Of a DNA stretch of 64,000 nt, positions 42,161-50,838 are shown in pieces; position 1 is the first letter of the stretch; every line of letters begins with the position of its first letter. A program made the position numbers and the translations under genes. Source of the DNA: Microcosmobacter sp040493455. Lineage in GTDB: Bacteria > Bacteroidota > Bacteroidia > Flavobacteriales > Flavobacteriaceae. Where the stretch lies: assembly GCF_040493455.1 (NCBI RefSeq), contig NZ_JANFDA010000001.1, positions 186,001 to 250,000 on the forward strand, in the 5' to 3' direction. The notes below the pieces were generated by a model, which was not told the origin of the DNA, searched no databases, and saw only the letters and a program-made list of their open reading frames with translations.

Positions 42161-43033
42161 ATGACAGTCATAAAAATAATATGTTCTCTTGCAATAGTCG
42201 GAATCCTATTCTCTTGTACCAACTCTAAAGAGAAAACAGAAAAAAAAGATTCTGAAGTAGCGGAGGAGATTCAATCTCCAACCAATAAAGTTGTTTTAAG
42301 CTCTGAAATTGTATGGGAAAAATTAAATCCAGCAAGAGGAGATAAAAGCCCACAAGCTGGAACGATTTGGGGAGACAGAAAAGGAGCAGTGGCAACAGGT
42401 TTTCTGGCAAAGTTTGTAGATGGTTTTTCATCGCCTCCACACATTCACAATGTTACTTACAGAGCTGTGGTAATTAAAGGTCTGGTTCATAACGATGACC
42501 CAAATGCTGAAACTATGTGGATGAAACCAGGTTCCTTTTGGACACAACCCAAAGGAGAATCGCATATAACTTCTGCTAAAGGAAAGGAAAATATTGCTTA
42601 TGTTGAAATAGATCATGGCCCTTATTTAGTGAAGCCTATAGATCAAGCTTTTGATAATGATGAAAGTCCTGTAAATATAGATGTTTCTAACATCGTTTGG
42701 TTAGATGGTACTAAAACTAACTGGATAGATTCCAAAAGCAATGCAAAAATAAGTTTCCTCTGGAAACACAAAAAAATCAAGGGGCTAAAAGGACTTTTTG
42801 TAAAACTTCCGAAAGGATTTAGTGGACAGTTGAAAAGTTATGGCGACATCTTTCATGCAGTTGTCATACAAGGTAAAGCAAACTACAAAATGCCAAAGAC
42901 TGAAGATAGAAAACAATTAGATGCTGGGAGCTATTTCACTTCAAAACATATAGCCATTCATACTATTTCTAGTAATGAAGAAGATATTCTCATATACATA
43001 AGAACCAATGGCAACGTTAAAATAACAAATTAA
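42161..43033 (+). CDS. DUF4437-like cupin lipoprotein
   Basis: The ATG at 42161 gives a lipoprotein signal (MTVIKIICSLAIVGILFSC). The frame opens earlier at a TTG (42131) overlapping the quinone oxidoreductase gene, which is less likely. The 290-residue protein has two cupin halves: DGFSSPPHIHNVTYRAVVIK and GESHITSAKGKENIAYVEID, then a second barrel (LPKGFSGQLKSYGDIFHAVV). This fits DUF4437, whose members are uncharacterised. Envelope location suggests binding of a small molecule. It is 19 bases downstream of the oxidoreductase gene. Confidence 0.78.
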   Translation: MTVIKIICSLAIVGILFSCTNSKEKTEKKDSEVAEEIQSPTNKVVLSSEIVWEKLNPARGDKSPQAGTIWGDRKGAVATGFLAKFVDGFSSPPHIHNVTYRAVVIKGLVHNDDPNAETMWMKPGSFWTQPKGESHITSAKGKENIAYVEIDHGPYLVKPIDQAFDNDESPVNIDVSNIVWLDGTKTNWIDSKSNAKISFLWKHKKIKGLKGLFVKLPKGFSGQLKSYGDIFHAVVIQGKANYKMPKTEDRKQLDAGSYFTSKHIAIHTISSNEEDILIYIRTNGNVKITN

Positions 43034-43070
43034 ATTCTAGGATTTCCTGTCTTATATTTCCTTATAAATT

Positions 43071-44036
43071 ATGCTATTCGAAACCATAAACAAGGCATAC
43101 AATAACGTCTTTCAATCAGAAAAATTGAGCATTGGTGTAGTAGTTCCTATAGAAAACTATGGCGACAATCCTATTCCAACGATGCAACACCATTTGGAGC
43201 GAGTAAAACTCATAGAGAACCTTGGTTTTAAAGCCTTATGGGTAAGAGATGTGCCATTTCAAGTGCCATCGTTTGGAGATGCCGGACAGACCTTTGACCC
43301 TTTTACCTATTTAGGATATCTAACAGGGCAAACAAGCAAAATAGCTTTGGGTGTCGCCAGTATTGCGTTGCCATTACATCATCCAGTTCATATCGCCAAA
43401 TCGGCAGCCACTATAGACCAACTATCTGATGGGCGATTAATTCTTGGTGTGGCTTCGGGTGATCGTTATGATGAGTACCCAGCGATGAATATCAATTATG
43501 AAAATCGAAGTGAGCTGTTTCGTGAAGCCTTTTATTACATTAGAAAATCGCAAGACAATTTTCCCTCTTTACAAAACAACCACTTTGGAAATTTAAAAAA
43601 ACACATAGACATCTTGCCTAAAGCTACATCGCATAAAATTCCCATGATGATTACGGGCTATAGCCAACAATCTTTAGAGTGGAATGCTGAATATGGTGAC
43701 GGTTGGATGTATTATCCAAGAAACTTATACCAACAACAATATCAGATTAAGGAATGGAGAGATTTAGTGGAAAAGCATGGAGAATTTGGCAAACCCTATT
43801 TGCAACCCTTGTATATAGATTTACAAGATGATGCTGACTTTAGACCACAACCGATTCATTTAGGGTTTAAAATTGGAGTGAAACATTTGGTAAACTATTT
43901 TCAACTTCTAAAAGATATAGGTGTGAATCATGTTGCAATTAACTTACGCTTCAATACGCAACATATAGAACAAACTTTAGAAGATTTGGCCAAAAACGTA
44001 TTGCCTTATTTTCATACAGAAATAAAAGAACAGTAA
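43071..44036 (+). CDS. LLM-class (luciferase-like) flavin oxidoreductase
   Basis: The 321-residue protein has the (beta/alpha)8 bacterial luciferase-like fold: KLSIGVVVPIENYGD, IENLGFKALWVRDVPF, IDQLSDGRLILGVASGD and PMMITGYSQQSLEWNAEYGD. Such enzymes use FMNH2 or F420 to oxidise small molecules. In this lineage FMN is more likely. It is 37 bases downstream of the cupin gene and 4 bases before the SDR gene, so it is part of the run 41155-44853. Confidence 0.9.
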   Translation: MLFETINKAYNNVFQSEKLSIGVVVPIENYGDNPIPTMQHHLERVKLIENLGFKALWVRDVPFQVPSFGDAGQTFDPFTYLGYLTGQTSKIALGVASIALPLHHPVHIAKSAATIDQLSDGRLILGVASGDRYDEYPAMNINYENRSELFREAFYYIRKSQDNFPSLQNNHFGNLKKHIDILPKATSHKIPMMITGYSQQSLEWNAEYGDGWMYYPRNLYQQQYQIKEWRDLVEKHGEFGKPYLQPLYIDLQDDADFRPQPIHLGFKIGVKHLVNYFQLLKDIGVNHVAINLRFNTQHIEQTLEDLAKNVLPYFHTEIKEQ

Positions 44037-44040
44037 TTAC

Positions 44041-44853
44041 ATGAGTAAGACGACAGTAATCACAGGAAGCACAGACGGTATTGGAAAATTAACTGCTATG
44101 AAATTGGCTAAAGAAGGGCACAATATCTATTTACATGGGCGAAATCCTGAAAAACTAGCCAATGTTATTTTAGAAGTAAAAGAAGCATCAGGCAACGACA
44201 ATATTGATGGTTTTGTAGCTGATTTTTCTGATATACAAGAGGTTAAAAAAATGGCTAATAATATTAAAGCTAAACTTTCAAAAATTGATGTTCTCATTAA
44301 TAATGCAGGTATTTTTAAAAGCCCTGTAGATAAAACTAAAGATGGTCTGGACATTAGATTTGCGGTGAATTATTTTGCTCCATATGTACTCACTAATGCC
44401 TTATTCCCTTTATTAGAAAAAAGAGCAAATACACGTGTGATTAATTTAAGTTCAGCAGCTCAATCTACTGTGAGAACGGGCGCTTTAAATGGCCATGCTG
44501 CCGTTAATGTAAGTGAAGCTTATGCGCAAAGTAAATTGGCCTTAACTATGTGGAGTTTCGATTTAGCTAAACAACAAAACACAGTCGCAATAATTGCCGT
44601 AAATCCAGGATCATTGTTAAATACACGGATGGTTGCCGAAGCTTATGGGCAACATTGGGCTCCCGCTGACAAAGGCGCTAATATCTTATATGAATTAGGA
44701 GTTTCTGACGACTATAAAGGCATCACTGGTAAATACTTCGATAATGATAAAGGAAATTTTGGGACTGCACATTCAGATGCTTACAATGATGATTTGATTG
44801 AAAAGCTCATACATGAGACCAATTTTATTTTGAATAATTTAAGAATTAATTAG
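44041..44853 (+). CDS. Short-chain dehydrogenase/reductase
   Basis: The 270-residue SDR has TGSTDGIG (8-15), the HGRNPEKL basic motif suggesting NADPH, NNAG (87-90), and the catalytic residues S137/S138, Y161 and K165 (AYAQSKLAL). It resembles the retinol-dehydrogenase/WW-oxidoreductase-like subgroup. It ends the run of enzymes that begins with the quinone oxidoreductase and is followed by a strong terminator. Confidence 0.92.
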   Translation: MSKTTVITGSTDGIGKLTAMKLAKEGHNIYLHGRNPEKLANVILEVKEASGNDNIDGFVADFSDIQEVKKMANNIKAKLSKIDVLINNAGIFKSPVDKTKDGLDIRFAVNYFAPYVLTNALFPLLEKRANTRVINLSSAAQSTVRTGALNGHAAVNVSEAYAQSKLALTMWSFDLAKQQNTVAIIAVNPGSLLNTRMVAEAYGQHWAPADKGANILYELGVSDDYKGITGKYFDNDKGNFGTAHSDAYNDDLIEKLIHETNFILNNLRIN

Positions 44854-44870
44854 TCCTATTATCTAAAGTT

Positions 44871-44905
44871 AATAAAAGCAGTAATGGCTGCTTTTATTAT
44901 TTTTA
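44871..44905 (+). terminator. Strong intrinsic terminator
   Basis: AATAAAAGCAG (44871-44881) and CTGCTTTTATT (44888-44898) form a perfect 11-bp stem with a TAATGG loop, followed by ATTTTT. It ends the 41155-44853 operon. Confidence 0.9.
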
Positions 44906-44930
44906 TAGTGTTAAGCGAAAGTCTTAAAGT

Positions 44931-45698
44931 ATGGAGATACACCACATTCGTAATGCTACAATGATTATTGAAACTGGCGAGCATGTTATTTTGGTTGATC
45001 CAATGCTTGGAGCCAGAGGAACCGCAGGGCCCCCATTTACGCTGTTCAGGTTTAAACCAAAGCGCAATCCTATTGTGGATTTACCAGATAATTGTCAACC
45101 GATTCTAAACAAGGTTACACATTGCCTAATCACTCACAAGCATCCCGATCATATCGATAAAGCAGCTGAATCTTTTTTGAAAGAAAAAAACATACCTGTT
45201 ACATGCAGCGCTCTAGATGAGTCGTTTTTTAAGAAAAAAGGACTCAATGTGGTACAAGTCGCTAACTATTGGAAACGTGATGGTTTTTTAGGTGGTAAAA
45301 TAGAAGGGATTCCTGCGCGACATGGTTATGGTTTTGTGGCGAAACCAATGGGAAATGTAATGGGATTTTATTTTGAGTTTGAAAATGAACCAAGCTTATA
45401 TTTAAGTAGCGATACCATTTATACTGATGACGTAGATAAAGTGCTTAGAGATTATAAACCCGACATTTCTGTAGTGGCGTCTGGTACAGCTCAATTAGAT
45501 GTTTTTCAACCTCTATTAATGCGTATAGATGATATTGTAAAGTTTGCAAAAACGGCGCCAGGTAAAGTCATTGCCAATCATTTGGAAGCTGTGAATCACT
45601 GCCCAACAAAGCGATCGTATTTAAAAGCTCGTTTTGAGCAAGAAGGACTTTCAGATAAGACCTTTATTCCAGAAGATGGAGAATTAATCCTTGTTTAG
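44931..45698 (+). CDS. Metallo-beta-lactamase-fold hydrolase
   Basis: The 255-residue protein has the metal-binding motif THKHPDHID (H69, H71, D73, H74), preceded by VILVDPMLGARGTAGP and followed by ARHGYGF and LYLSSDTIYTDDV, whose Asp bridges the metals. ANHLEAVNHC supplies a late His. It resembles the UlaG/RomA-like branch of the MBL superfamily, not a lactamase. The substrate is unknown. It converges with the HxlR gene at 45705. Confidence 0.88.
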   Translation: MEIHHIRNATMIIETGEHVILVDPMLGARGTAGPPFTLFRFKPKRNPIVDLPDNCQPILNKVTHCLITHKHPDHIDKAAESFLKEKNIPVTCSALDESFFKKKGLNVVQVANYWKRDGFLGGKIEGIPARHGYGFVAKPMGNVMGFYFEFENEPSLYLSSDTIYTDDVDKVLRDYKPDISVVASGTAQLDVFQPLLMRIDDIVKFAKTAPGKVIANHLEAVNHCPTKRSYLKARFEQEGLSDKTFIPEDGELILV

Positions 45699-45704
45699 CA
45701 AGGA

Positions 45705-46064
45705 TTACACATCAACAATTTTACAAGCTTCGAAAGGCACATCATCAAAACTGTTAGCTGTCCATTCACTTAATTGCCTCAATATTGGCAATAAATTTTC
45801 ACCTGTTTTAGAAAGTGAATAATCTACTCTTGGAGGTGTTTCTGCGAAACGCTCTCGTATAATCAAACCGTCTTGCTCCAATTCTCTCAACTGCTCTGTA
45901 AGCACTTTTTTAGAAATATTAGGAATAAATATCAGCAGTTTCCCAAAACGCAAACTACCATTAGCCAATAAATATACAATGATGGGCTTCCACTTCCCTC
46001 CTATAATATTCATTGCATAAACTAAGGAACAGTGGTTAGGGTTATCAATAATTTTTCGTGCCAT
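45705..46064 (-). CDS. HxlR-family regulator with N-terminal Cys
   Basis: The 119-residue winged-helix protein has C12 in NPNHCSLVYAMNIIGGKWK, the conserved sensor position of redox-responsive HxlR/YodB proteins. IPNISKKVLTEQLRELEQDG is the recognition region and VDYSLSKTGENLLPILRQL the wing. Its C-terminus carries a second Cys (FEACKIVDV). It is divergent from the MdaB-like flavoprotein and peroxiredoxin genes, so control of those by thiol oxidation is likely. Confidence 0.92.
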   Translation of the reverse strand: MARKIIDNPNHCSLVYAMNIIGGKWKPIIVYLLANGSLRFGKLLIFIPNISKKVLTEQLRELEQDGLIIRERFAETPPRVDYSLSKTGENLLPILRQLSEWTANSFDDVPFEACKIVDV

Positions 46065-46065
46065 G

Positions 46066-46141
46066 GTTACCTTTTTGTTACCACAAATTTAGGTGAAATT
46101 ATTTTAATAGTATCAAAAATAGACTATTAATGGTATCTTTG
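46066..46141 (+). promoter_or_regulatory. Regulatory region between HxlR and MdaB-like genes
   Basis: A perfect -7 box TATCTTTG lies at 46134-46141, so a GTG at 46141 cannot be the start of the following gene and the ATG at 46171 is. An interrupted repeat AATAGT...ACTATT spans about 46106-46127. A direct repeat GTTACC-TTTTT-GTTACC with an 11-base period (46066-46082) lies beside the HxlR start. These are candidate HxlR operators. Confidence 0.5.
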
Positions 46142-46170
46142 TGAAACTTTTAAATAAAAATCAAACAAAA

Positions 46171-46764
46171 ATGAAAAACATATTTATCATAAACGGTCAC
46201 GAAGAATACGAATTCTCTAAAGGGACGCTCAACAAAAGCTTAGTAGAACGCATTAAAAACCTATTACCAAAAGAGGATTTTGAGATTAAGACTACCACAA
46301 TGAAAGACGACTACAACATTGATGAGGAAATTGCTAAGCACCAATGGGCTGATATTATTCTAGTACAAATGCCTGTAAATTGGATGGCGACGCCTTGGAG
46401 CTTCAAGAGATATCAAGATTATGTGTATTCTTTTGGCATGGATGGTCGCTTATGTGCTGGAGATGGTCGTACACGCCAAGATGCTACAAAACAATACGGA
46501 ACTGGAGGCACACTAGAAGGTAAAAAGTATATGCTATCCTTAACTTTCAATGCTCCTAAAGATGCGTTTAATGACGGTAATCAATACTTATTTGAAGGAA
46601 AGAGTGTCGATGATTTGTTTTTTCCAACACACATGAATTTTAGATTCTTCGGAATGGAGGCATTGCCAACATTTGCAGCCTATGATGTGATGAAAAATCC
46701 AGATATTGAAAACGACTTTGTGCGTTTCGATGCTCACATTCAAAAACATATTATTAAAGCCTAA
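46171..46764 (+). CDS. NAD(P)H-dependent flavoprotein, MdaB/KefF-like
   Basis: The ATG at 46171 gives 197 residues starting MKNIFIINGHEEYEFSKGTL; the earlier GTG is inside the promoter. The flavodoxin-like fold binds FMN or FAD at the INGH and VQMPVNWMATPW loops. TFNAPKDAFNDGNQYLFEG and NFRFFGMEALPTFAAYDVM are typical of the MdaB quinone reductase family. Two-electron quinone reduction is expected. It is divergent from a Cys-containing HxlR repressor and is followed 4 bases later by a peroxiredoxin. Confidence 0.9.
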   Translation: MKNIFIINGHEEYEFSKGTLNKSLVERIKNLLPKEDFEIKTTTMKDDYNIDEEIAKHQWADIILVQMPVNWMATPWSFKRYQDYVYSFGMDGRLCAGDGRTRQDATKQYGTGGTLEGKKYMLSLTFNAPKDAFNDGNQYLFEGKSVDDLFFPTHMNFRFFGMEALPTFAAYDVMKNPDIENDFVRFDAHIQKHIIKA

Positions 46765-46768
46765 CAAT

Positions 46769-47305
46769 ATGAATACACAACAAAAAATAACGCCACAAAC
46801 TCAAGCTCCAAAACTTGAAGTCAACCTTTTGGGCGGAGACACTTGGAAACTAGAAGATCAAAACCCTGAAAACTTTACAATGTTAGTGTTCTATAGAGGG
46901 TTACACTGTCCCGTTTGTGAAAAGTATCTCAAAACACTTAACGGTCTTCTGGATACTTATGCCGACAAAGGTGTAGATGTCATTGCGATTAGTATGGATG
47001 GAGAAGCAAGAGCAAGAAAAGCAAGAATGAAATGGGAGCTTTCTGAAGACCTCAAAATAGGATATGGTGTAGATGCCGAAACTGCTAATAATTGGGGATT
47101 GTATTTAAGTAAAGCCATTAAAGATTATGAACCTGATGTCTTTAGTGAACCAGGATTATTCTTAATAAAACCCGATAACTCTATTTACTTTGTAACACTC
47201 AATTCTACACCATGGGGGCGACCGCATTTAGCAACTTTCGTAAAGGTTATTGACTATATTAATACTAGTGGTTATCCTGCAAGAGGTGAGATCATTGAAT
47301 TATAA
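46769..47305 (+). CDS. Peroxiredoxin-like (AhpC/TSA family) protein
   Basis: The ATG at 46769 gives 178 residues. The frame also runs upstream inside the preceding gene but that part is not conserved. The thioredoxin fold has VFYRGLHCPVCEKYL, where the first Cys is the peroxidatic position and CPVC forms an extra CxxC pair. FSEPGLFLIKPDNSIYFVT carries the cis-Pro-like region. It probably reduces peroxides or acts as a thiol oxidoreductase. It is in an operon with the MdaB-like gene. Confidence 0.88.
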   Translation: MNTQQKITPQTQAPKLEVNLLGGDTWKLEDQNPENFTMLVFYRGLHCPVCEKYLKTLNGLLDTYADKGVDVIAISMDGEARARKARMKWELSEDLKIGYGVDAETANNWGLYLSKAIKDYEPDVFSEPGLFLIKPDNSIYFVTLNSTPWGRPHLATFVKVIDYINTSGYPARGEIIEL

Positions 47306-47386
47306 CCACTTTAATAATACTTAATAATAAAGTCTCTATTTGTATTAAATAACCTATTATATTTGCATCACTAATTTTCTAAGTAC

Positions 47387-50300
47387 GTGAGCAAAGCCCT
47401 TATCTCGCAAACGTATGTACAGACTTTGCAACTGCAAAATCTGCAGAATACTATTGCCCAAACTCAACCTTTAGACTCCGCTCAAAGCAAGACTAAAACA
47501 CATCTAAAAGGACTCGTAGGATCATCCCTGTCTTTTGTGATTTCAAGTGTTTTTAAAAACACTGACAAACCCTTCTTGTTGATTTTAAACGACAAGGAAG
47601 AAGCTGCTTATTATCTCAATGACCTTGAGCAACTACTAGATGCCAAGAATGTATTATTCTATCCTGGTAGTTACCGCAGACCCTATCAGATAGAAGAAAC
47701 GGATAATGCCAATGTACTGCTTCGTGCTGAAGTTTTGAACAGAATCAACTCGCGAAAGAAACCCGCAGTCATCGTGACTTATCCTGATGCGCTTTTTGAA
47801 AAAGTAGTCACTAGAAGAGAGCTAGAGCGCAATACACTGAAGGTTTCAGTAAACGATAATCTGTCTATAGATTTTGTGAACGAAGTTTTGTTTGAATACA
47901 ACTTCAAACGTGTTGATTTTGTGACTGAACCCGGCGAATTTTCGGTTCGTGGAGGTATCGTTGATGTATTTTCGTTTTCTCATGACGAACCTTATCGTAT
48001 AGAGTTTTTTGGAGATGAAGTCGATAGTATCAGAACTTTTGACGTCGAGACTCAGCTTTCCACAGAACAAATCAAGAAGATTAGTATCATACCAAATGTA
48101 GCCAATAAATTCCTTGAAGAAAGCAGGCAGAGCTTCTTAAAATATATTGCGCAAAAGACTGTGGTGTTTACCAAAAATGCTGAGCTGCTATTTTCTAGAG
48201 TTGATAAACTCTTTGAAAAAGCTTCAGAAACATTCGAAACCCTTTCAAAAGACATAAAACATTCAGAACCAAAGGAATTGTTTTGTAATTCAGAATTACT
48301 CAAACGCCAACTTTTGGATTATAACTTAGTTGAATTTGGAACAAGTTCAATATTTTCTGATGTTATGTCGAGCGCAGTCGAGACATCCTCTGATGAGATT
48401 CTGAATCAGGTTCAGAATGACAACGTCATAACATTCAACACAAAGCCTCAACCTTCCTTTAATAAGCAGTTCGAATTACTAATTGACAACCTCAACGTTA
48501 ATCACGAAAAAGGATACACCAACTATATTGCATGTGCAAGTGAGCAACAGGCAAAACGCTTTCATGATATTTTTGAAGATGTTGAGCAAGAGGTCCATTA
48601 CAAAACCATTGTGCTTTCTCTATACCAAGGATTTGTTGATGATAACAATAAGCTGGTTTGTTATACTGACCATCAAATATTTGAACGTTACCATAAGTTC
48701 CACCTTAAGAATGGCTATGCTAAGAAGCAAGCCATTACGCTAAAAGAATTAACCAATCTCGATGTTGGTGATTATGTAACTCACATTGATCATGGAATTG
48801 GGAGGTTTGGAGGACTTCAAAAAATAGATGTAGAAGGAAAGCAGCAAGAAGCTATTAAACTGGTATATGGCGAGCGCGATATTCTTTACCTCAGCATACA
48901 TTCGCTTCATAAAATCACCAAGTTTAATGGTAAAGATGGTAAACCTCCAAAAATCTACAAACTTGGTAGCAAAGCCTGGAAAAACTTAAAGCAAAAAACG
49001 AAGAGTAGAGTTAAAGAGATTGCTTTTAGCTTGATAAAGCTCTACGCAAAGCGAAAACTTAGAAAAGGGTTTCAATACGCTCCAGATAGTTATATGCAGC
49101 ATGAGTTGGAAGCCTCATTTATATATGAAGATACCCCAGATCAAATCACCTCTACCGCAGACATTAAAGCAGACATGGAAAGTGAACAGCCTATGGACCG
49201 TTTGGTTTGTGGTGATGTTGGCTTTGGAAAAACGGAGGTTGCTATAAGAGCTGCTTTTAAAGCTGTGGATAATGGTAAGCAGGTCGCCGTTTTGGTACCG
49301 ACTACTATATTGGCGTTTCAGCATTTCAAAACATTTACCGAGCGCTTGAAAGATTTTCCTGTAACTGTAGATTATGTCAATCGATTTAGAACTGCCAAAC
49401 AAAAACGAGAAACGCTTGAAGGTCTAGAAAAAGGTAGTGTTGATATCATTATTGGGACACACCAACTGGTCAATAAAAATGTGAAATTCAAGGATCTTGG
49501 GTTATTGATTGTTGACGAAGAACAGAAGTTTGGTGTAGCTGTAAAAGAAAAGCTAAAAACCATTAAGGACAATGTAGATGTTCTTACGCTTACTGCAACA
49601 CCAATACCTAGAACATTGCAATTTAGTTTAATGGCTGCAAGGGATTTGTCGGTCATTACTACACCACCTCCAAACCGTTATCCTATAGAAAGTCATGTGA
49701 TTCGATTTAATGAAGAAACGATTCGCGATGCTGTGACTTATGAAATTCAACGGGGAGGACAAATTTTCTTTATTCATAATCGAATTGAAAACATCAAAGA
49801 AGTCGCTGGAATGATTCAGCGTCTGGTTCCTGATGCTAAAATTGGTATTGGTCATGGACAGATGGAAGGTAAAAAACTTGAACAGTTAATGCTAGCCTTT
49901 ATGAATGGTGAATTTGATGTTCTAGTCAGTACCACTATTGTTGAAAGTGGTCTCGATGTACCAAATGCAAATACCATCTTTATCAATAATGCTAACAATT
50001 TCGGGCTGAGTGACTTGCACCAAATGCGAGGTCGTGTGGGCCGAAGCAACAAAAAAGCGTTCTGCTACTTCATTACTCCAGAATATTCTGCAATGACCAA
50101 CGATGCCAGAAAACGAATTACAGCTCTAGAGCAATTCACCGAACTTGGTAGCGGATTCAATATTGCCATGAAAGATTTAGAGATTCGTGGTGCAGGAGAT
50201 TTACTTGGTGGTGAGCAAAGTGGTTTTATAAATGAAATTGGTTTCGATACTTATCAGAAGATTTTGAACGAAGCCATTGAAGAACTCAAAGAAAATGAGT

Positions 50301-50806
50301 TTAGAGAACTTTATAATGACGATGGGAAGGATAAAACTTATGTAAAGGACATAACTATAGATACGGACTTTGAGCTATTGTTCCCTGATGACTATGTCAA
50401 TAATATTACTGAACGTTTGAACCTTTACACGCTGCTCAATAATCTGAAAACTGAAGGTGAGTTGTTAAAATTTGAAAGTGATATTACAGATCGATTTGGT
50501 GAAATGCCTAGTCAGGTTGTTGATCTTATTAATAGTGTTCGCATTAAATGGATTGCCACAAAAATAGGTTTGGAAAAAGTGATCATGAAACAGAATAAAC
50601 TCGTTGGTTATTTTATTAGTGATCAGCAAAGTGCATTTTATCAGAGCCCATGGTTTACCAAAGTGTTACAATTTGTTCAAAGCAATCCAAGAGCTTGTAA
50701 AATGAAGGAAAAACAAACACGTAATGGATTGCGTTTATTACTTACCTTTGAGCAAGTAAATTCGGTTGAAGAAGCTTTAAAGAGATTACAACCTATTTTG
50801 GCTTAA
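47387..50806 (+). CDS. mfd: Transcription-repair coupling factor
   Basis: Mfd removes RNA polymerase stalled at lesions and recruits UvrA. The 1139-residue protein (GTG start) has the UvrB-like N-terminal domains, the RNA-polymerase-interacting CarD-like domain (DVGDYVTHIDHGIGRFGG, DILYLSIHSLHKITKF), a RecG-like helicase with Walker A GDVGFGKTEVA and DEEQ box IVDEEQKFG, motif VI-like LHQMRGRVGRSNKKAF, and the TRCF C-terminal domain. A stretch of about 20 residues (327-346, MSSAVETSSDEILNQVQNDN) is encoded by a palindromic repeat inserted in frame. uvrC is elsewhere in the window. Confidence 0.97.
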   Translation: MSKALISQTYVQTLQLQNLQNTIAQTQPLDSAQSKTKTHLKGLVGSSLSFVISSVFKNTDKPFLLILNDKEEAAYYLNDLEQLLDAKNVLFYPGSYRRPYQIEETDNANVLLRAEVLNRINSRKKPAVIVTYPDALFEKVVTRRELERNTLKVSVNDNLSIDFVNEVLFEYNFKRVDFVTEPGEFSVRGGIVDVFSFSHDEPYRIEFFGDEVDSIRTFDVETQLSTEQIKKISIIPNVANKFLEESRQSFLKYIAQKTVVFTKNAELLFSRVDKLFEKASETFETLSKDIKHSEPKELFCNSELLKRQLLDYNLVEFGTSSIFSDVMSSAVETSSDEILNQVQNDNVITFNTKPQPSFNKQFELLIDNLNVNHEKGYTNYIACASEQQAKRFHDIFEDVEQEVHYKTIVLSLYQGFVDDNNKLVCYTDHQIFERYHKFHLKNGYAKKQAITLKELTNLDVGDYVTHIDHGIGRFGGLQKIDVEGKQQEAIKLVYGERDILYLSIHSLHKITKFNGKDGKPPKIYKLGSKAWKNLKQKTKSRVKEIAFSLIKLYAKRKLRKGFQYAPDSYMQHELEASFIYEDTPDQITSTADIKADMESEQPMDRLVCGDVGFGKTEVAIRAAFKAVDNGKQVAVLVPTTILAFQHFKTFTERLKDFPVTVDYVNRFRTAKQKRETLEGLEKGSVDIIIGTHQLVNKNVKFKDLGLLIVDEEQKFGVAVKEKLKTIKDNVDVLTLTATPIPRTLQFSLMAARDLSVITTPPPNRYPIESHVIRFNEETIRDAVTYEIQRGGQIFFIHNRIENIKEVAGMIQRLVPDAKIGIGHGQMEGKKLEQLMLAFMNGEFDVLVSTTIVESGLDVPNANTIFINNANNFGLSDLHQMRGRVGRSNKKAFCYFITPEYSAMTNDARKRITALEQFTELGSGFNIAMKDLEIRGAGDLLGGEQSGFINEIGFDTYQKILNEAIEELKENEFRELYNDDGKDKTYVKDITIDTDFELLFPDDYVNNITERLNLYTLLNNLKTEGELLKFESDITDRFGEMPSQVVDLINSVRIKWIATKIGLEKVIMKQNKLVGYFISDQQSAFYQSPWFTKVLQFVQSNPRACKMKEKQTRNGLRLLLTFEQVNSVEEALKRLQPILA
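48366..48424 (+). repeat. Dispersed palindromic repeat inserted in mfd
   Basis: The segment contains TGTCGAGCGCAGTCGAGACA (48366-48385) and a second part whose core is the perfect inverted repeat TTCTGAA-TCAGG-TTCAGAA (48399-48417), followed by TGACAA. Both halves resemble the mobile palindromic repeats scattered between genes in flavobacterial genomes. Here the reading frame stays open through it. Confidence 0.7.
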
Positions 50807-50838
50807 TAATTGTTTACTTTCTATAAATAGATTTACCA

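Noticed and set aside
46141..46170. GTG start for the MdaB-like gene
   Set aside because: The G of that codon is the last base of a perfect -7 promoter box, so transcription would begin downstream of it.
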